64,000 bases of DNA from Homalodisca vitripennis (taxonomy: Eukaryota > Arthropoda > Insecta > Hemiptera > Cicadellidae), in contig NC_060215.1 in assembly GCF_021130785.1 (NCBI RefSeq), forward strand, positions 118,258,501 through 118,322,500, written 5' to 3'. Shown here piece by piece: positions 1-12,204 of this stretch (within the stretch, counting starts at the first letter, position 1; each line of letters starts with the position of its first letter). Made by a program: the position numbers and the translations under genes. The notes under the pieces are model-generated. The model did no database searches. It saw only the letters and a list, made by a program, of their open reading frames with translations, and was not told the origin of the DNA.

Positions 1-99
1 TCCTCCTGAATGATGCTTGAAATACGTGTAAGTGTGATGCAATATCGCATTTCACTTGCTCAGAGTTTGAGATTGTTCTCTATCAAGAAACTATAAATT

Positions 100-331
100 G
101 TATCAAATCAAATCACGTTTATTTCCACACAAATAAATGAAATACAAAAATAAATCTTTACATTGAAAATGATAACAAATGTAGCATTTGTATATCTAAT
201 TAATATAAAACATACAAAAGTATTCTAGTAATACAATTCAAAATAATTAACATTAAATAATTAACACTAAAATAATATAAAAAAGACTTATGTCACCATA
301 AATAAATCAATGTAATGAATAAAGAGATGAA

Positions 332-370
<39 letters not shown>

Positions 371-720
371 CATGTATATACACATATATATCCACATCCA
401 TACATGCATACCTAGTAAAAGAAGCAATTAATTTGCTACATAATTTCTGAATAAATTAAAATAATGGGAAAAGAGCCTACATGGGCCTTAATGGCCTGTG
501 CGTAGACTCGATTTGAAAATGTTACGATTCGAATTTTGTCTTGAGCAGAGTGTAGATTAATTTTATAACATTGTTAATTGAAAGAAGTCATCTGAAGCAG
601 AATAACCAATGGATATGACCTGGAATTCCGATAATCAGCAATATTGTGGAGAAAGTAGACAAAAACAAATACAAATATAGAGTGAACAAAAATTACAAAA
701 AATAGGCTAATTACTTAAGT
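100..720 (-). mobile_element. Possible 3' end of a LINE, minus strand
   Basis: Read on the minus strand, the sequence runs through a poly(A)-signal-like AATAAA (in GGAAATAAACGTG) into a short pentanucleotide tail, GATTTGATTTGATA, ending about 103. The LINEs at 18260-22610 and 46638-52411 end in the same style. The upstream block, to about 720, includes the palindrome-like GGGCCTTAATGGCC near 484 but has no open frame. The assignment rests on the tail only. Confidence 0.35.
336..392. repeat. TA-rich microsatellite
   Basis: Imperfect (TA)n with interspersed CA and CATG steps. Confidence 0.85.
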
Positions 721-1413
721 GAATGGATTTTTCTATCTATAGTTTGAAGAGTAAAGGAGAGGGGACAGTGCCGTCAGTCAGTTGTCAGATAGTCTAGGTC
801 CGTCTGTAGTCAACAGAGATAAGTAAAAAAATCACACTGGTTCTGTATTTATAAAAGGCAAGATTCATAAAACTACAACTTCTTTATCACAGACTCAATT
901 TTGTCTGATAACCTTGAATATGTTAATAGAACTGTTCTGCAATTCTACATTACAGTTATTGATCTCTGAAAAAACACCACTTTAGTAAAAACTTCAGTTA
1001 ATATAAATTAATTTTGTCTCAATGTACTGAAATTTAGTGCGGTAAAGACAAAAAGTGGTTGCCTGACTGCTTTGTGAGCAAACTAGTGTAACCTCGTATT
1101 CTTTTCAAATCTAAATACAGCTGAAATGTGATTGCCTTATCCACCACCATATGCTCTGTGGGTATGGTGACTCACAGTCTTTAACTGTAGACTGTAACTT
1201 AGAGTACCGATGCTCAGTCTGTTATAATAGGCGAAGTGATAAAACTAGAATCTACTGGTTACCACCTAGAACTAGCAGTAGCTCAAATCCGAGTAAATAA
1301 ACAACTGCTAACACTAGGAAGAAACGCCTAGTCTATGTAAAGAAGTTTCCCGAAAAACTTAAGCAAGTTACAGGTTTAGCAACTGCTAAGGTTCGAATTG
1401 TGACTTGTTTCCC
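721..1413. other. No recognisable feature
   Basis: Ordinary AT-rich sequence. No long open frame, TIR or tandem repeat was seen. A GGTTCGAATTG at about 1389 resembles a tRNA B box but has no matching A box or cloverleaf. Confidence 0.5.
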
Positions 1414-1421
1414 CCTTCACC

Positions 1422-3910
1422 CAGGATGACCACACTTCCGGCTTTGGGAGGACAAGTCCTCATTTTAAATGTTTGTCCTCCTATCCTCCCGGCTTTTGAA
1501 AATTATGTAAAATGTCCGACTTTTTAGAGAACGGTTAAATCTTCAAAAATAGTAGCATCATATTAAAAAATTCTTCCTATTTTCGAAGTCCCGATAGCAG
1601 CGTACACGTAATGCCATGGCATGTGAACTGCTGTTAGATTGTAGACGGTTGTATGTTGAGTGTTGTCTATAGTAGCGGTTCCAAACTTTTTACTTCGAGC
1701 ACCCCTACATAATCCAGCTGGTAGGGACATGTAAGCGTACTATATAAGTGAGTCGCTTTTGAAATTTTACAGTCAACTTGAATTAGCTTAGTTTTGCACA
1801 TTTTATGCATACTAAATTATAGCATAATAGGGCAATAGGTTTAATCGTAATCCAACAACAAATTCTATACAAACAATTACAATTTATCAATTATTTATTT
1901 TAGCTACTACAGTACATAATTGTTATTTATAACTCAAAGTAATAAAAATAAAAAGAGCTTAAATGTGAAAGATTTGCTTGTTTTCTCTTTGCATACAGTT
2001 TGTTGAAACACAGTGTTAGTTCTGAGAGCACTACTCTGAGTTCCTTAGTCAAATCCAGTCATGAGGAATATTTACTCTTCATGGCAGCTAGAGCAGAAAA
2101 CCTAGTTTCACAAGAATAAGTGGTGGCAAATAGAGTGAGTATTTTTAATGCCTTTTCACTAAAATGGGCGTTCCTTTTTGTACACCAATCCAGAAAGATG
2201 TGAAAATAGATTCTTTAAACTTTCCTTCAAGCTCAGTGTCACCCTGGTGGTCAATGAGATTTTCTTTTTCTATAATGTTGAGGGAGCACTCATTTATGGA
2301 TGTTTGAACGTATTTTTAATCCATCCCAAAGCATCCAAGTCCTCATCAAAATATTATTTAACGAGATTTGAGGATTTCTAACTGTTTAAGAAAGCATTTC
2401 TTTGGATTCATTGGAATAGTTTTTACATCCACTTCTTCAATCATAATTTTAATATTAGGAAATAATTCAATATTGTCACATTTCAGACCGCCTTCGTACA
2501 AACTTAGCTTCTTTACAAAGCTATTCACCTTTTCAGTCAATTCCAGAAGGTTGGCATCTTTTTTCTGTAAAGACTTGTTTATTACATTTGTTTTCTCGAA
2601 TATATCTGACATGTACGCTAATCGCAGAAAAAGATCAGTGAAAAAACTTTACGTTTTTCGTGGTTTTTGTCAAGCAAAAATGCAAGAACTTCATGTTTAA
2701 GGTCAAATATTCTAGTAAAAGCCTTTCCTTTCGATAATCAGTGAGCTTCAGTATAAAACAATAAATCTGAGTGTTCTGTGCCCACAATTTCACAGAGAAT
2801 CTTAAAAACTCGAGACTTTAAAGGCTCCCCTTTAATTACATTGACTGTCTTAACGACCACGTGTAAAATTTCGTTAAGTTCCGGTGTCATACCTTTTTTC
2901 TGTTAAAGTCTCTCTGTGAATTATGCAGTGTGTACATCTAGCTTCTGGAGCTACCTTTCTGATCAACCTTCGAAGTCCAGTTTCCACTTTCCTGACATAG
3001 CCCGAGCTCCATCTGTGTAAATTCCTGTACATTTCATACATAAGATGTGTCAGTATCCTTCAAATACATCAATCATTTGAAAAATGGCAGTGGTATTGGC
3101 TGAAAAAGTCTTGCAAAAAATCAACTCTTCCCACATCGCATCACCATCGACGAATCTTACATAACATATTAAATAAACAACTCTATGAAGATCGGTAGCT
3201 TCATCAACTTGCTTTATTATTTTGTAAGTAAATTAAATTAATTTTTCAAGCAAGCATTGGCCCCCCCTAACACTTCATTGCGCCCCTCTTGGGAGTCCAT
3301 AGTGTCACTCAGTCACTGTTGCTTCTTTCCGCTCAGGTACAGTGTTCCGCTTTTCTACCTCTCGATTCTCTATATATGTATTGAGAATGGTAGGTTAATT
3401 TTGTTATAATACCTTATATACTGTTATGTTATAGTGATAATTTCTGATATATGAATGTTATTATAACTAACTAACATTGCCTTATGTAATTAATCAATGC
3501 AATAAATTAATTCCAATTACATCACAGAATCTTTAATTATAAATCAAAAATTTTGTATTCAAATCAGTTATAGTTTTTAAAGAAAAAAATTCGAACAATA
3601 ATTAATTAAATCTTATGCCACCTACAAAACATCAGCTTCAAATAATGCTCTTATCCACCAACACTTTAATAATAAAAATTCCTTTTATTTTTCGATTTGT
3701 ATGTCAAACAAAACCAATTTGAGTTCTTTTATTTGCATTACAAGGAATACAGTACTACTGTAATTTATAATGTTCGTGTTTTAATAGTGTACAAACAAAT
3801 GTTTCAGCAAGGTTTGTAAGAAAATTTAATACTGTACTCCTTTTTGCTTTAATGCCCTCCCTTTTCACCCCAAAAGTCCTCCTTGTAGGAATCTGCGTCT
3901 GGTCACCCTG
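1422..3910 (-). mobile_element. hAT DNA transposon with TIRs and 8-bp target duplication
   Basis: The left end is CAGGATGACCACACTTCCGG; the right end read inward on the minus strand is CAGGGTGACCAGACGCAGAT. Both open with the CAGGRTGACCA typical of hAT elements. The flanks are CCTTCACC (1414-1421) and CCTCCACC (3911-3918), an 8-bp target duplication with one mismatch, as expected for hAT insertion. The element is 2,489 bp and contains a broken transposase gene on the minus strand. A second, shorter relative lies at 42250. Confidence 0.85.
1929..3260 (-). pseudogene. hAT transposase relic, ZBED5/SCAND3-like
   Basis: Translating the minus strand from about 3260 to 1929 gives a decayed transposase in order: a QVDEATDLH-like start, then VRFVDGDAMWEE, CTGIYTDGARAMSGK (RNase H-fold core with a catalytic Asp), PELNEILHVVVKTVN, an LFYTEAH-type block, LSDIFEKTNVINKSLQKKDA (2612-2530) and the C-terminal hAT dimerisation domain ATTYSCETRFSALAAMKSKY followed by LRVVLSEL. 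Known ZBED5, SCAND3 and FAM200 proteins show the same order. It has many stops and frameshifts, and the N-terminal BED zinc finger is not visible, so it cannot encode an active enzyme. The best surviving open frame is 84 codons at 2358-2612. Confidence 0.82.
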
Positions 3911-3918
3911 CCTCCACC

Positions 3919-5734
3919 GGCCGCTCGCCCATGTCATCTCTGCACTTGTGTATCACACTCCACGTCTGTTTTTATTCGTGTGTCCTCAAAATATCATCCA
4001 ATGACGAAGTTTATGGAGTTGACAAGTATTTGGATTGGGTATTGTTTGTGAAACTCCTTATTCAATAACCAATGAATGATATTGGAAAAGTAAAAACTCC
4101 ACCTTCGGTTACATCAAAGAAAAACGTCTGGCATAACATTAACGAAGATATTATCTCTTCTGCTACTAGTAAAGTTGTACTGTAGCACAATTGAACAACT
4201 GCTTAGTAATTTGAAAGGCAATGTGAAACAAAAAGCAAACAGGAAATAATCAGACACACCAGAAATCATGGGAATAAGACTTGCATTAATGAGCCAAGGA
4301 AATAATCTAGTATTTGCAAGAGTACCAAGGAGCATCTCTGTTGCAACCCAAGTTTACCCACCACACCAAGTACAAAAACAGACGCGCTCAAGTGTTCATT
4401 GAAGTCCAAGCTGAGTAAACGTTGGAGCAAGGAAGTACTTGCAATGCAGACCGGTTAAAAAAATATGGAGAACTTTGAAGGCCGTTATTGCATATGAGAC
4501 CGAAGAAACTTAAGACCTTTTAATTCATAAACTGCTACGTATAACTGTGTATGTACAAATACATTTGAACAAACTAAAAATAAAAGGAGAGGAAACTAAT
4601 ATGCAAACTGTCACCAGAAATACCTGCTCTTTGGACACTCAAACGGATTTTTAAGACTTTCTTTTTTATCCAAATTTGTAATATATTTTGTAATAAATAA
4701 TTTTCCTTCCCTTAATCCTCCTCCAAAAAAAGAGAGATAGAGTGCAAGTGTGAGTGTTGGCGGGACTGTTTTGTTGTTTTTGAGTGTGTGTGTCTAAGTG
4801 CACAACTACACAAGGATGTTTGAGGAAATGGGATAGAGTGAGTGGGTTCAGTATGAAATACTCGATACCAAATACACTCACTTTGTTACTAACATACTAA
4901 TACTATTCTAAATTGTACATTCTAGATGTATGAATAATTTTAATTTGCCGTACTCAAGGAATACTACTATTACTAGACTACTATTTATTTTATATTCATA
5001 ATGAAGCAAGTTTTTGGTCAATTTATATTAGATACTCTAGATAACAAAAATAACACTGGGTTTGGAATAAAATAAATAATTCAGAAACTAAATATTAATT
5101 ACTAAAAACTATAAACTAATCATTATTAATATTTAATAAAAATTGTGTTTGTACATTTTACTGTCTGATTCATAAAATCATAAAGTTAATAAAAATTATA
5201 TTTTTAATTAATGCCAACAATTGATTACATCCAAAATGAGTTCATATCAACTCCTTTATTCGTTCAGAAACATAATTTCCCTGCGTTTAACTTGACTTCT
5301 TTCTGTTGTGGCTGCATTCTTACACTGTGTCACTTTACCACTTTCGCCATCCTATTTATCTTAATGTCATTTTCACACACAGGTCATTTTCTTAATTCGT
5401 TTGGAATATATCCAGGCGTACCAAGACTTAATTTATACCCTGCATAATGAAAGCTATTATATTCTTACATTAAGTGGCTTTTTTCAAATAAATCAAAACA
5501 GTTGAGTGGAGATGGTATGTCTATTCATGATAGTTCGAGAATAAATCAGTCCAACAACCTTCAAGAGTTCTGAATATTTAGAAGTACACACGCAGGTCTT
5601 TAACATATTACAATGCGGCAGTGTTTGGTTGCTGGCTCAGGTAGTGGAAAGATTCTCCGTTAGATCGCTCTAGTTGTGGTAATATCAATGGCTGCGAGTC
5701 TGAGGGAGCATCCCAGTGATTGAAATCAGTAGAA
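3919..5734. other. No recognisable gene
   Basis: AT-rich interval between the hAT and Tigger elements. Short open frames at 4114-4335 (minus), 4666-4881 (minus) and 5211-5447 (plus) show no domain I recognise. A less AT-biased stretch at 4100-4450 could be an old coding relic, but I cannot name it. Confidence 0.45.
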
Positions 5735-5736
5735 TA

Positions 5737-6472
5737 CAGTAGAACCCCGCTAATCCGCCCTCGGGTAATCCGCCTCCTCGCTTAATCCGAACATGCCGTC
5801 ACTAATCAATGTTTGTTTACGTGCCCAGTACATCGCTTTATTTAAATTGTTCAAGTCGAATCCTGTCAATGACGCATCATTCACGGGCAGTGTGAGTGCA
5901 TGTCAGTAGTTGAAAGGCGACAGTCAGTCGAAACAGTTTGTGCAAGTGTGCGTTTGTGATTTACAAACTTTACAACAGGAAATTGAATGCCGTGACGTCA
6001 ATGAGTGGGTCGCAACAGCGGATGTCGACTGCACAACAGAAGAAGAATTGACTGATGAAAAGATTATTGAAACTGTAATGCAAGCAGATGACCAAGAGAA
6101 AGATGATGTTGATAAAGAAGATGTCGAACCCACAACACGAGCATACAGAAGAAAAGACGCGTTTGATTTGGCCCTTTCAGTACATTGAACAAAGTCCAGT
6201 GTATACCCCAATGGACATTTTGTGGATCCGGAAATGGAGGAATATTGCTGTGAAGTCGAGATTGTCGTCTGCTGGTAAAAGAAAATTACGGAATTCTTTA
6301 AACCGACGCAAGATAATTAAATTCAGTGATAATAATCTGTCATTTTTTTAGTTTAAACTATAGTTTTATCATGTTTTCATGTCAATAAATGTTCTCCTCT
6401 GATAATCCGACCTTTTTACTGATCCGACCATACTCTTGGTCCCGTAGGTGACGGATTATCGGGGTTCTACTG
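5737..6472 (+). mobile_element. Tigger/pogo element, internally deleted
   Basis: The TIRs are CAGTAGAACCCCGCTAATCC on the left and, read inward from the right, CAGTAGAACCCCGATAATCC, which differ by one base. The element is flanked by TA on both sides (5735-5736 and 6473-6474), the target duplication of Tc1/mariner-pogo elements. At 736 bp it is far shorter than an autonomous copy and keeps only the end of the transposase. Confidence 0.88.
5910..6348 (+). pseudogene. C-terminal remnant of a Tigger transposase
   Basis: The first frame (5910-6188) reads VNEWVATADVDCTTEEELTD, an acidic EEELTDEKIIETV block and DAFDLALSV. It then shifts to a second frame (about 6180-6351) reading YIEQSPVYTPMDILWIRKWR. 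The order of an EW block, an acidic tail, an A..AL..IEQ helix and a W+..A.. ending is the C-terminus of Tigger/jerky-type transposases. The catalytic DDE core is absent, deleted with the middle of the element. Confidence 0.75.
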
Positions 6473-6474
6473 TA

Positions 6475-7658
6475 TTACTGTTTTCGGATCAAAGCGATAA
6501 AAAACTGAATTTTAAAACCAAATAACGATGCACTAACTAATAATGGATAATTCTGTTAATATTGTATCATTGAAATGAGTCTTTTAAATTTTGAAGAAAG
6601 TTTTATAGAAACAAATTGTTGCAATGTTCAATATAAAGCAGTGTCGTTGTTTTCATAGAATGCCTCTATTCATTAATATTATAATAATGGAAGAAGGAAA
6701 ATGTGAAACTAATTCTTTTCTTTAGTTTATCAAAGACTTATGATTATAAATATGGTTTTAGATCTGCAATCTGATTTCTTCTTCAGGTAAATTACTTAAC
6801 CAATGCATGACTACCAATTAGGTTAAAGTAAACTAAACAAATCTGAGCGTTGTGACACGCATAAGTCAGGAACCATAACAGCCATGTTGTGTCTATTCCT
6901 TGCACACTCACTCTAAAACACGAACCTAATAAAAGCTACAGACTGATTAATTAAACCTAATTGATTAATTAATAAAGTCTTTAGTAAAGCACCTCCTAAT
7001 ACACACCTAAGGCACGCAATGCTAATACAAACCTAATAATAAATCAAATGTTCTTATTCACGATGATTGGTTTGAAAGGTTTCCACGATATCGGTCATTT
7101 TTTATCCCTGTATGAAAACAATTGAATACTGCGTTTCGAGGACTGGATACCACCCCTTCTTCAAAATGAATACCTATCCTTGAAATGTACTGTTATATTT
7201 ATCTAACATAATTATAACGATGGCAAAATAAAACATGCTGTCATCCTTTCAATAGAATGTGCTTGGTAAATGAAAAGGAATTCAGTTCAGTTTTGTACTT
7301 TTCGTTAAATCGACAAGCTTTCTCTGAAAATCTGTGTTAGTGTTATTTTGCCGAATCTGTTGTCTTTATACACTAATGGAAATAACTAGCCATTTACTTG
7401 ACATTGTACTCTTCTGGTGTTGTAATTTTGTCTCATCATGAATTTGGTCTTTCACATAATGTTTTGTCGTAAACCTTCATAAACTCATTATAGATTTTAT
7501 AATTTGGAAGGTATCCGCCCTAAATCACATCGTACATACTTACAGAAGTCCACGTATTTCATTAGAACGAATATTATCCTGTTTAGTGAAACTCATAGTC
7601 AAGCAGTAAACATACTAAAACAGTGAGAAAGCAATAAAAGGTTCTACCTTGCTGAACA
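6475..7658. other. No recognisable feature
   Basis: AT-rich interval with no convincing open frame, TIR or repeat. Confidence 0.5.
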
Positions 7659-7835
7659 GCGCCAAACAAGAAACAGATGCCTACTGTGCATGACCCTGTG
7701 TGCACTTCCCGCCAATATTGCTGCGGATGTTTCGCGCCAAACAACAAACAGACAAATGCCAACTGTGCATGACATTGTGAGCACTTCCCGCCAATATTGC
7801 TGCGGATGTTTCGCGCCAAACAACAAACAGACGCG
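7659..7835. repeat. GC-richer tandem repeat, about 77-bp unit
   Basis: Units begin at 7659, 7734 and 7813 with CGCCAAACAA and share CACTTCCCGCCAATATTGCT. There are two full copies and part of a third. Base composition is richer in GC than the surroundings. The minus-strand open frames here (7583-7924) only reflect the repeat. Confidence 0.8.
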
Positions 7836-10800
7836 TGATACTGCGCTCGACAACAGCTGAGTCCGAGAGCTCGGCTAGCTACGGAATCAGCTGTGACGGC
7901 TTTTGTCCCACCAATACTTCTCAAACAGCAATCTCTCGTTCCCTCGCAGTAACCGACCTCATCAAAACCGTGTGTGTATTAGAAAAACAAAAACTTATCC
8001 AATTTTAAAATGAAAGACGTACCGGTTTTTTTCTTTACTCATTTAGACATAATGTATAAATGACCTACCGGTAAGTTGCTACTACTTTCCCTGTAAAACT
8101 CGTATTCTTCAAACGGTTAAACTTACCCTCAAAATGAAAAAAATCAATATCTTTCTGGTTAATAAAGCTTTTAAAGATGAAAGTTGAATTTCAGGATTCG
8201 ACCTACCTATCTGGAAGGCTCTAAACATTTTTGGATTCCGAGTTTCTCCCGTTGGATTAACATGGCAAGGAATATTTATACTTCCACTAAAAGTAATATA
8301 ATAAATAAAAATTGTGCATGTTTGATGATTAACCATTTCCCTACTATTTAGCGATGTATACACGCAGACTTTAATGTTTTATCGCTTTACTAAACATTTT
8401 CAAGGTTTTGTTCCTTTACTAATAATATGAAACGTATTTTTGTACTACTTAAAATCCTTTTAAATTTTGCAAATGAAAATATTTTACTTTTATCTTTAAT
8501 TGATTTTTAATCCAAAGGACATACACTAAAATTAAATCTACACCGTTGGTGAGTGAGTGTTTAACAATTAGCTTTATAGTGTATTTATTAAATTGATGAG
8601 TTTAATTTTATCCTAGTTACAAAAATAATAATACAAATACTGAACATACCAATTCATCAAGAATTGAGTATAACCAGATAGCATTTTTTATAATGCAAGA
8701 TTAGAAAAAAAACAATATCGCACAATACTCTTGCTTTGAAATTTAATACAGTTTTCATATTAAAAAAGGAAAAATCCAGTTCGTTTACAATTCTTGTATG
8801 GCAATTCAAATTCTATTGAAGTTCAAGTAAGGTACTATAAACTTATAAATTTTAATACCATTTTTAGATGGTTGTTACAGGGAGTCCTGGTTAAAGCACA
8901 TATTATTTGGTTAAACTGAAATTCATAGACAAGTCTTGCGAGAAAATACAAGTTCTCAATTTGTTTGTCAGTTATTCCCTATTCCAAATCTTCTAAGATT
9001 CCACTATAAGATGATAAAATTGCTGTAAATTAAAATATGAAATTTACAAACAAGAGCTCAGAGCGATAATTATTTTTAATCTTTAACTAATACTGTGGAT
9101 ATTGTATGTTCCGATTAGTTATCAACAGGCATCAGGTTAGGCAAATATTTATGGCAGATGCGTATGTAATTTTTAAGATAGATTTAGAGAAATTTGATTT
9201 AATGAATCGCTAATGGTGAAATATAGAAATATTATCTATAAACATTTTCTATTCCAATTTGTTCGCTGGTAATATCCCAGCAATGATAGTTTCTAAGTTT
9301 GGCCGTTGGATCCCCATACTGAAACTAGTCTTTATTATACTTATACGAATTCGTATGATCAAGAGTACAGGCCCAGTGAGCCTTAGGCACATCTCATGGA
9401 TGGACTTGCGCAGTCACTGTACTCATTATTTTCTATGTAGCGCATGCAAAATTTAATGTTTACGTATTCAATATTTCATGAATCTCGCCATAAAACATTC
9501 ACCTTTTAATTCATTAAGTTGTGTGTCATAGCAGTGTTTAAATAATTAAAATTGTGCACACAAAGTGATGAAGTTCTATGCGTTGGGTTAATTAGGTTGC
9601 ATGAGTTACTTGAGTTACTTTGCAACTTTGTTACTTTGTTGCAGGACGTAGGGGACCTGTATCCCCAGGAGAATTTGATTTCAAAATAATCAATCGCCTA
9701 CTACTCTATTTCCGATTAAAATAAAATTTATGTTGAAACTTTTAAATCAGTCATAATTTAATAGATTCAAACTTTATAATCATTTTATTTTACAAAAAAT
9801 ACACGACTCGATGCATATAATAACTCAATGTTATTCAAAAATTCAAATATTTGAATGTCAACGTCACCGCAGCAACTACGAAAGTGAAGTTAGTTTTTGC
9901 TATTTCTTGTGGCTTCCACCTGTACCCGGTTCTTTAAGTTACCGATACAAGTGTACTCGTACTGATTTATAATCATACGTTACGGAGTACTCCTAAAATG
10001 GTACAGGTACGTGTTCCAGTTACTTTTACTGATAAACAAGGTGTACAGACATTATCACAGAATTAATATTTGTGCTAAAGAATTGTGATAATTGGCTGGG
10101 AATACCCTTAAGTTATCTAATATTTTATTAAATTCATTACCTAATGATAAAATTAGGTCTTCATAGTAAAAACTTACAACTTAAAATCTAACCCAAAGTA
10201 GTTCATACTTATTTACAGTTCTTTACATTTTGATTGGCCATGTTTTAGTAAATAGTTACACGAATTACTTTAAATCATAACAATTACTTGATACTTAATT
10301 TATGTTACAGTTTATATAAATTAGTCAAATAATGAATATTAATATCTAACCATAGAAAACATTAAACTATTTAAGATTAACTTAAAATAGAAAACACGTC
10401 AATAAACTCTTCAGACTGATCTAGGGGTTGATAGATAATAATAAACTCTACAGCAAATCTAAACAAAGGATTGGGTAGAAAGAAATCTATAGTCATTGGT
10501 CAGTCCTGTGTTTACACCGTATTCAGGGGCCTATATTCTCATATAAATGCATTGTTCATATCAAACCCTTTTTAGTCCTTATTAGTCGGTAGGTGCTTCC
10601 TGTGAGAATGCAAAAATATGTCACGACGGAGTCAGATTTAACTGTTTACCACACAAGATTGTTTAGTTTTAAATGGTTTGTCTGTTGTTTATATTTATTA
10701 ATATAATTAAATCCAGTACTAGATATAATGTGTATAAAGTCTTAAAAAGAATGTGCTTGAATTATATATTGTGAACGCACTGATTAAAATGTACACAAAT

Positions 10801-12204
10801 AAACATGAACGTTAACTTAAATAAAATTCTGTATGTAAAAAATCAAGCACGCCTTCAAACGTAAACTGGAATTCGGTGAAGCTGTACCATAACATTAAAA
10901 ATGTTTTTCCCACTCAAAAATTATCAGTGTAATTTGCACTTAAATGAAAATAGAAAGTACGATTAGCTAATACATAGAAAATGAGGATTGCCCCTAAAAG
11001 TAATTGAAAAAAGTACTTATTGGTAAATTGTTTTCCATCGATATGGAATATTACATATTAGCCTAACTAATCCGTCATATGTAAGTCAATTTTTAAGTTA
11101 TCACGTAACAAATGTTTTCAGTTTGTTAACCGTTGATTTCTCATTATCCTTTCATATAATTTACAATACATTTTCCAATGTTATCATAGAGAGAGCTAAA
11201 AACCAATACCCAAAATTACCGATTGCAATTGCCTTTAAGTGGAGAGTTATATTAAAAATAACAACACACCAATATTTAACTGTCTGTACGATCGGGCGAC
11301 TTCCATACTTTAATACTACACCATAGCTGAAATGATATTTCCAATGAGTTGCATTACAGGAGTATCTCATTTTCTCTGTTTTTCTTCATCGGCAAAACCG
11401 TTCTCTTCTAAATCCATCTGCAAGTAGAATTTAATGGACTGCTAATGGACGAAGCACGATATTTGGTTTAAAATGGCAATATTGAGACAAGACTTAATTG
11501 TAAATACGGAGTGAGAATACTCTTTGAGGACCTGCTGGGGGATTGTGCTGTTAAATTGTGTATTATTAAAACCTCGACAGAGCTTCTTAATATTGTATCG
11601 TTTGTTAATCTGTCCGTCCGTCCGTGCGATAACTATTGAATTCAATTGAGTTTTGGGTAAAAACGTTAAAATTAAAAGTAAAAATAAAATTCCAACATTT
11701 TCTTATTGGCCTTATTTTTGGTATAGATAGTCTAACCATGATGGCAATGAAAAAAATACAGAAAATTTTTTTAAACAAACCGAAAACGATCATACATCAT
11801 CTTATTGAAACATTTCAAGTATATAGCTCATTTCACACTTTAAATCTTCCGCGACAGACAAAGTAATACAATTGCCAGATAAGAAATTTTTCCACCCCTC
11901 CGACAGACAAACGAGAAATTTGTGATGCAAACCTTTCTCGACACATTTTGTGAACAGTTAGGCTACATGTGATAATATTTCATATCTTAAAATTTAATAA
12001 GATTGTATTCAATTTCCTTAAAACAATTATTTATTATGTGATTTTTTCGTTGCCATTATGGTTACTTACTTATAAGAGCAAAGTAAGAATGCTATGCTCA
12101 TCCCACTAATTGACATGCACCATCATCGAACTCGTAGTTGCTTATATAGACATGAAGCTTTCAGCAAAATTTCAGGCTTATAGGCTAGTTTGTTCTCGAG
12201 ATAA
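7836..12204. other. Long AT-rich stretch without recognisable genes
   Basis: No domain-bearing open frame, transposon terminus or array was found. Small features are a (TCCG)n-like run at about 11607-11622 and a degenerate GTTACTT-rich patch at 9600-9650. Short open frames (for example 11123-11326 and 11636-11866) have the composition of chance frames. Confidence 0.45.

Noticed and set aside
1385..1400. tRNA or tRNA-derived SINE from the B-box-like GGTTCGAATTG
   Set aside because: No A box at the right distance and no cloverleaf pairing.
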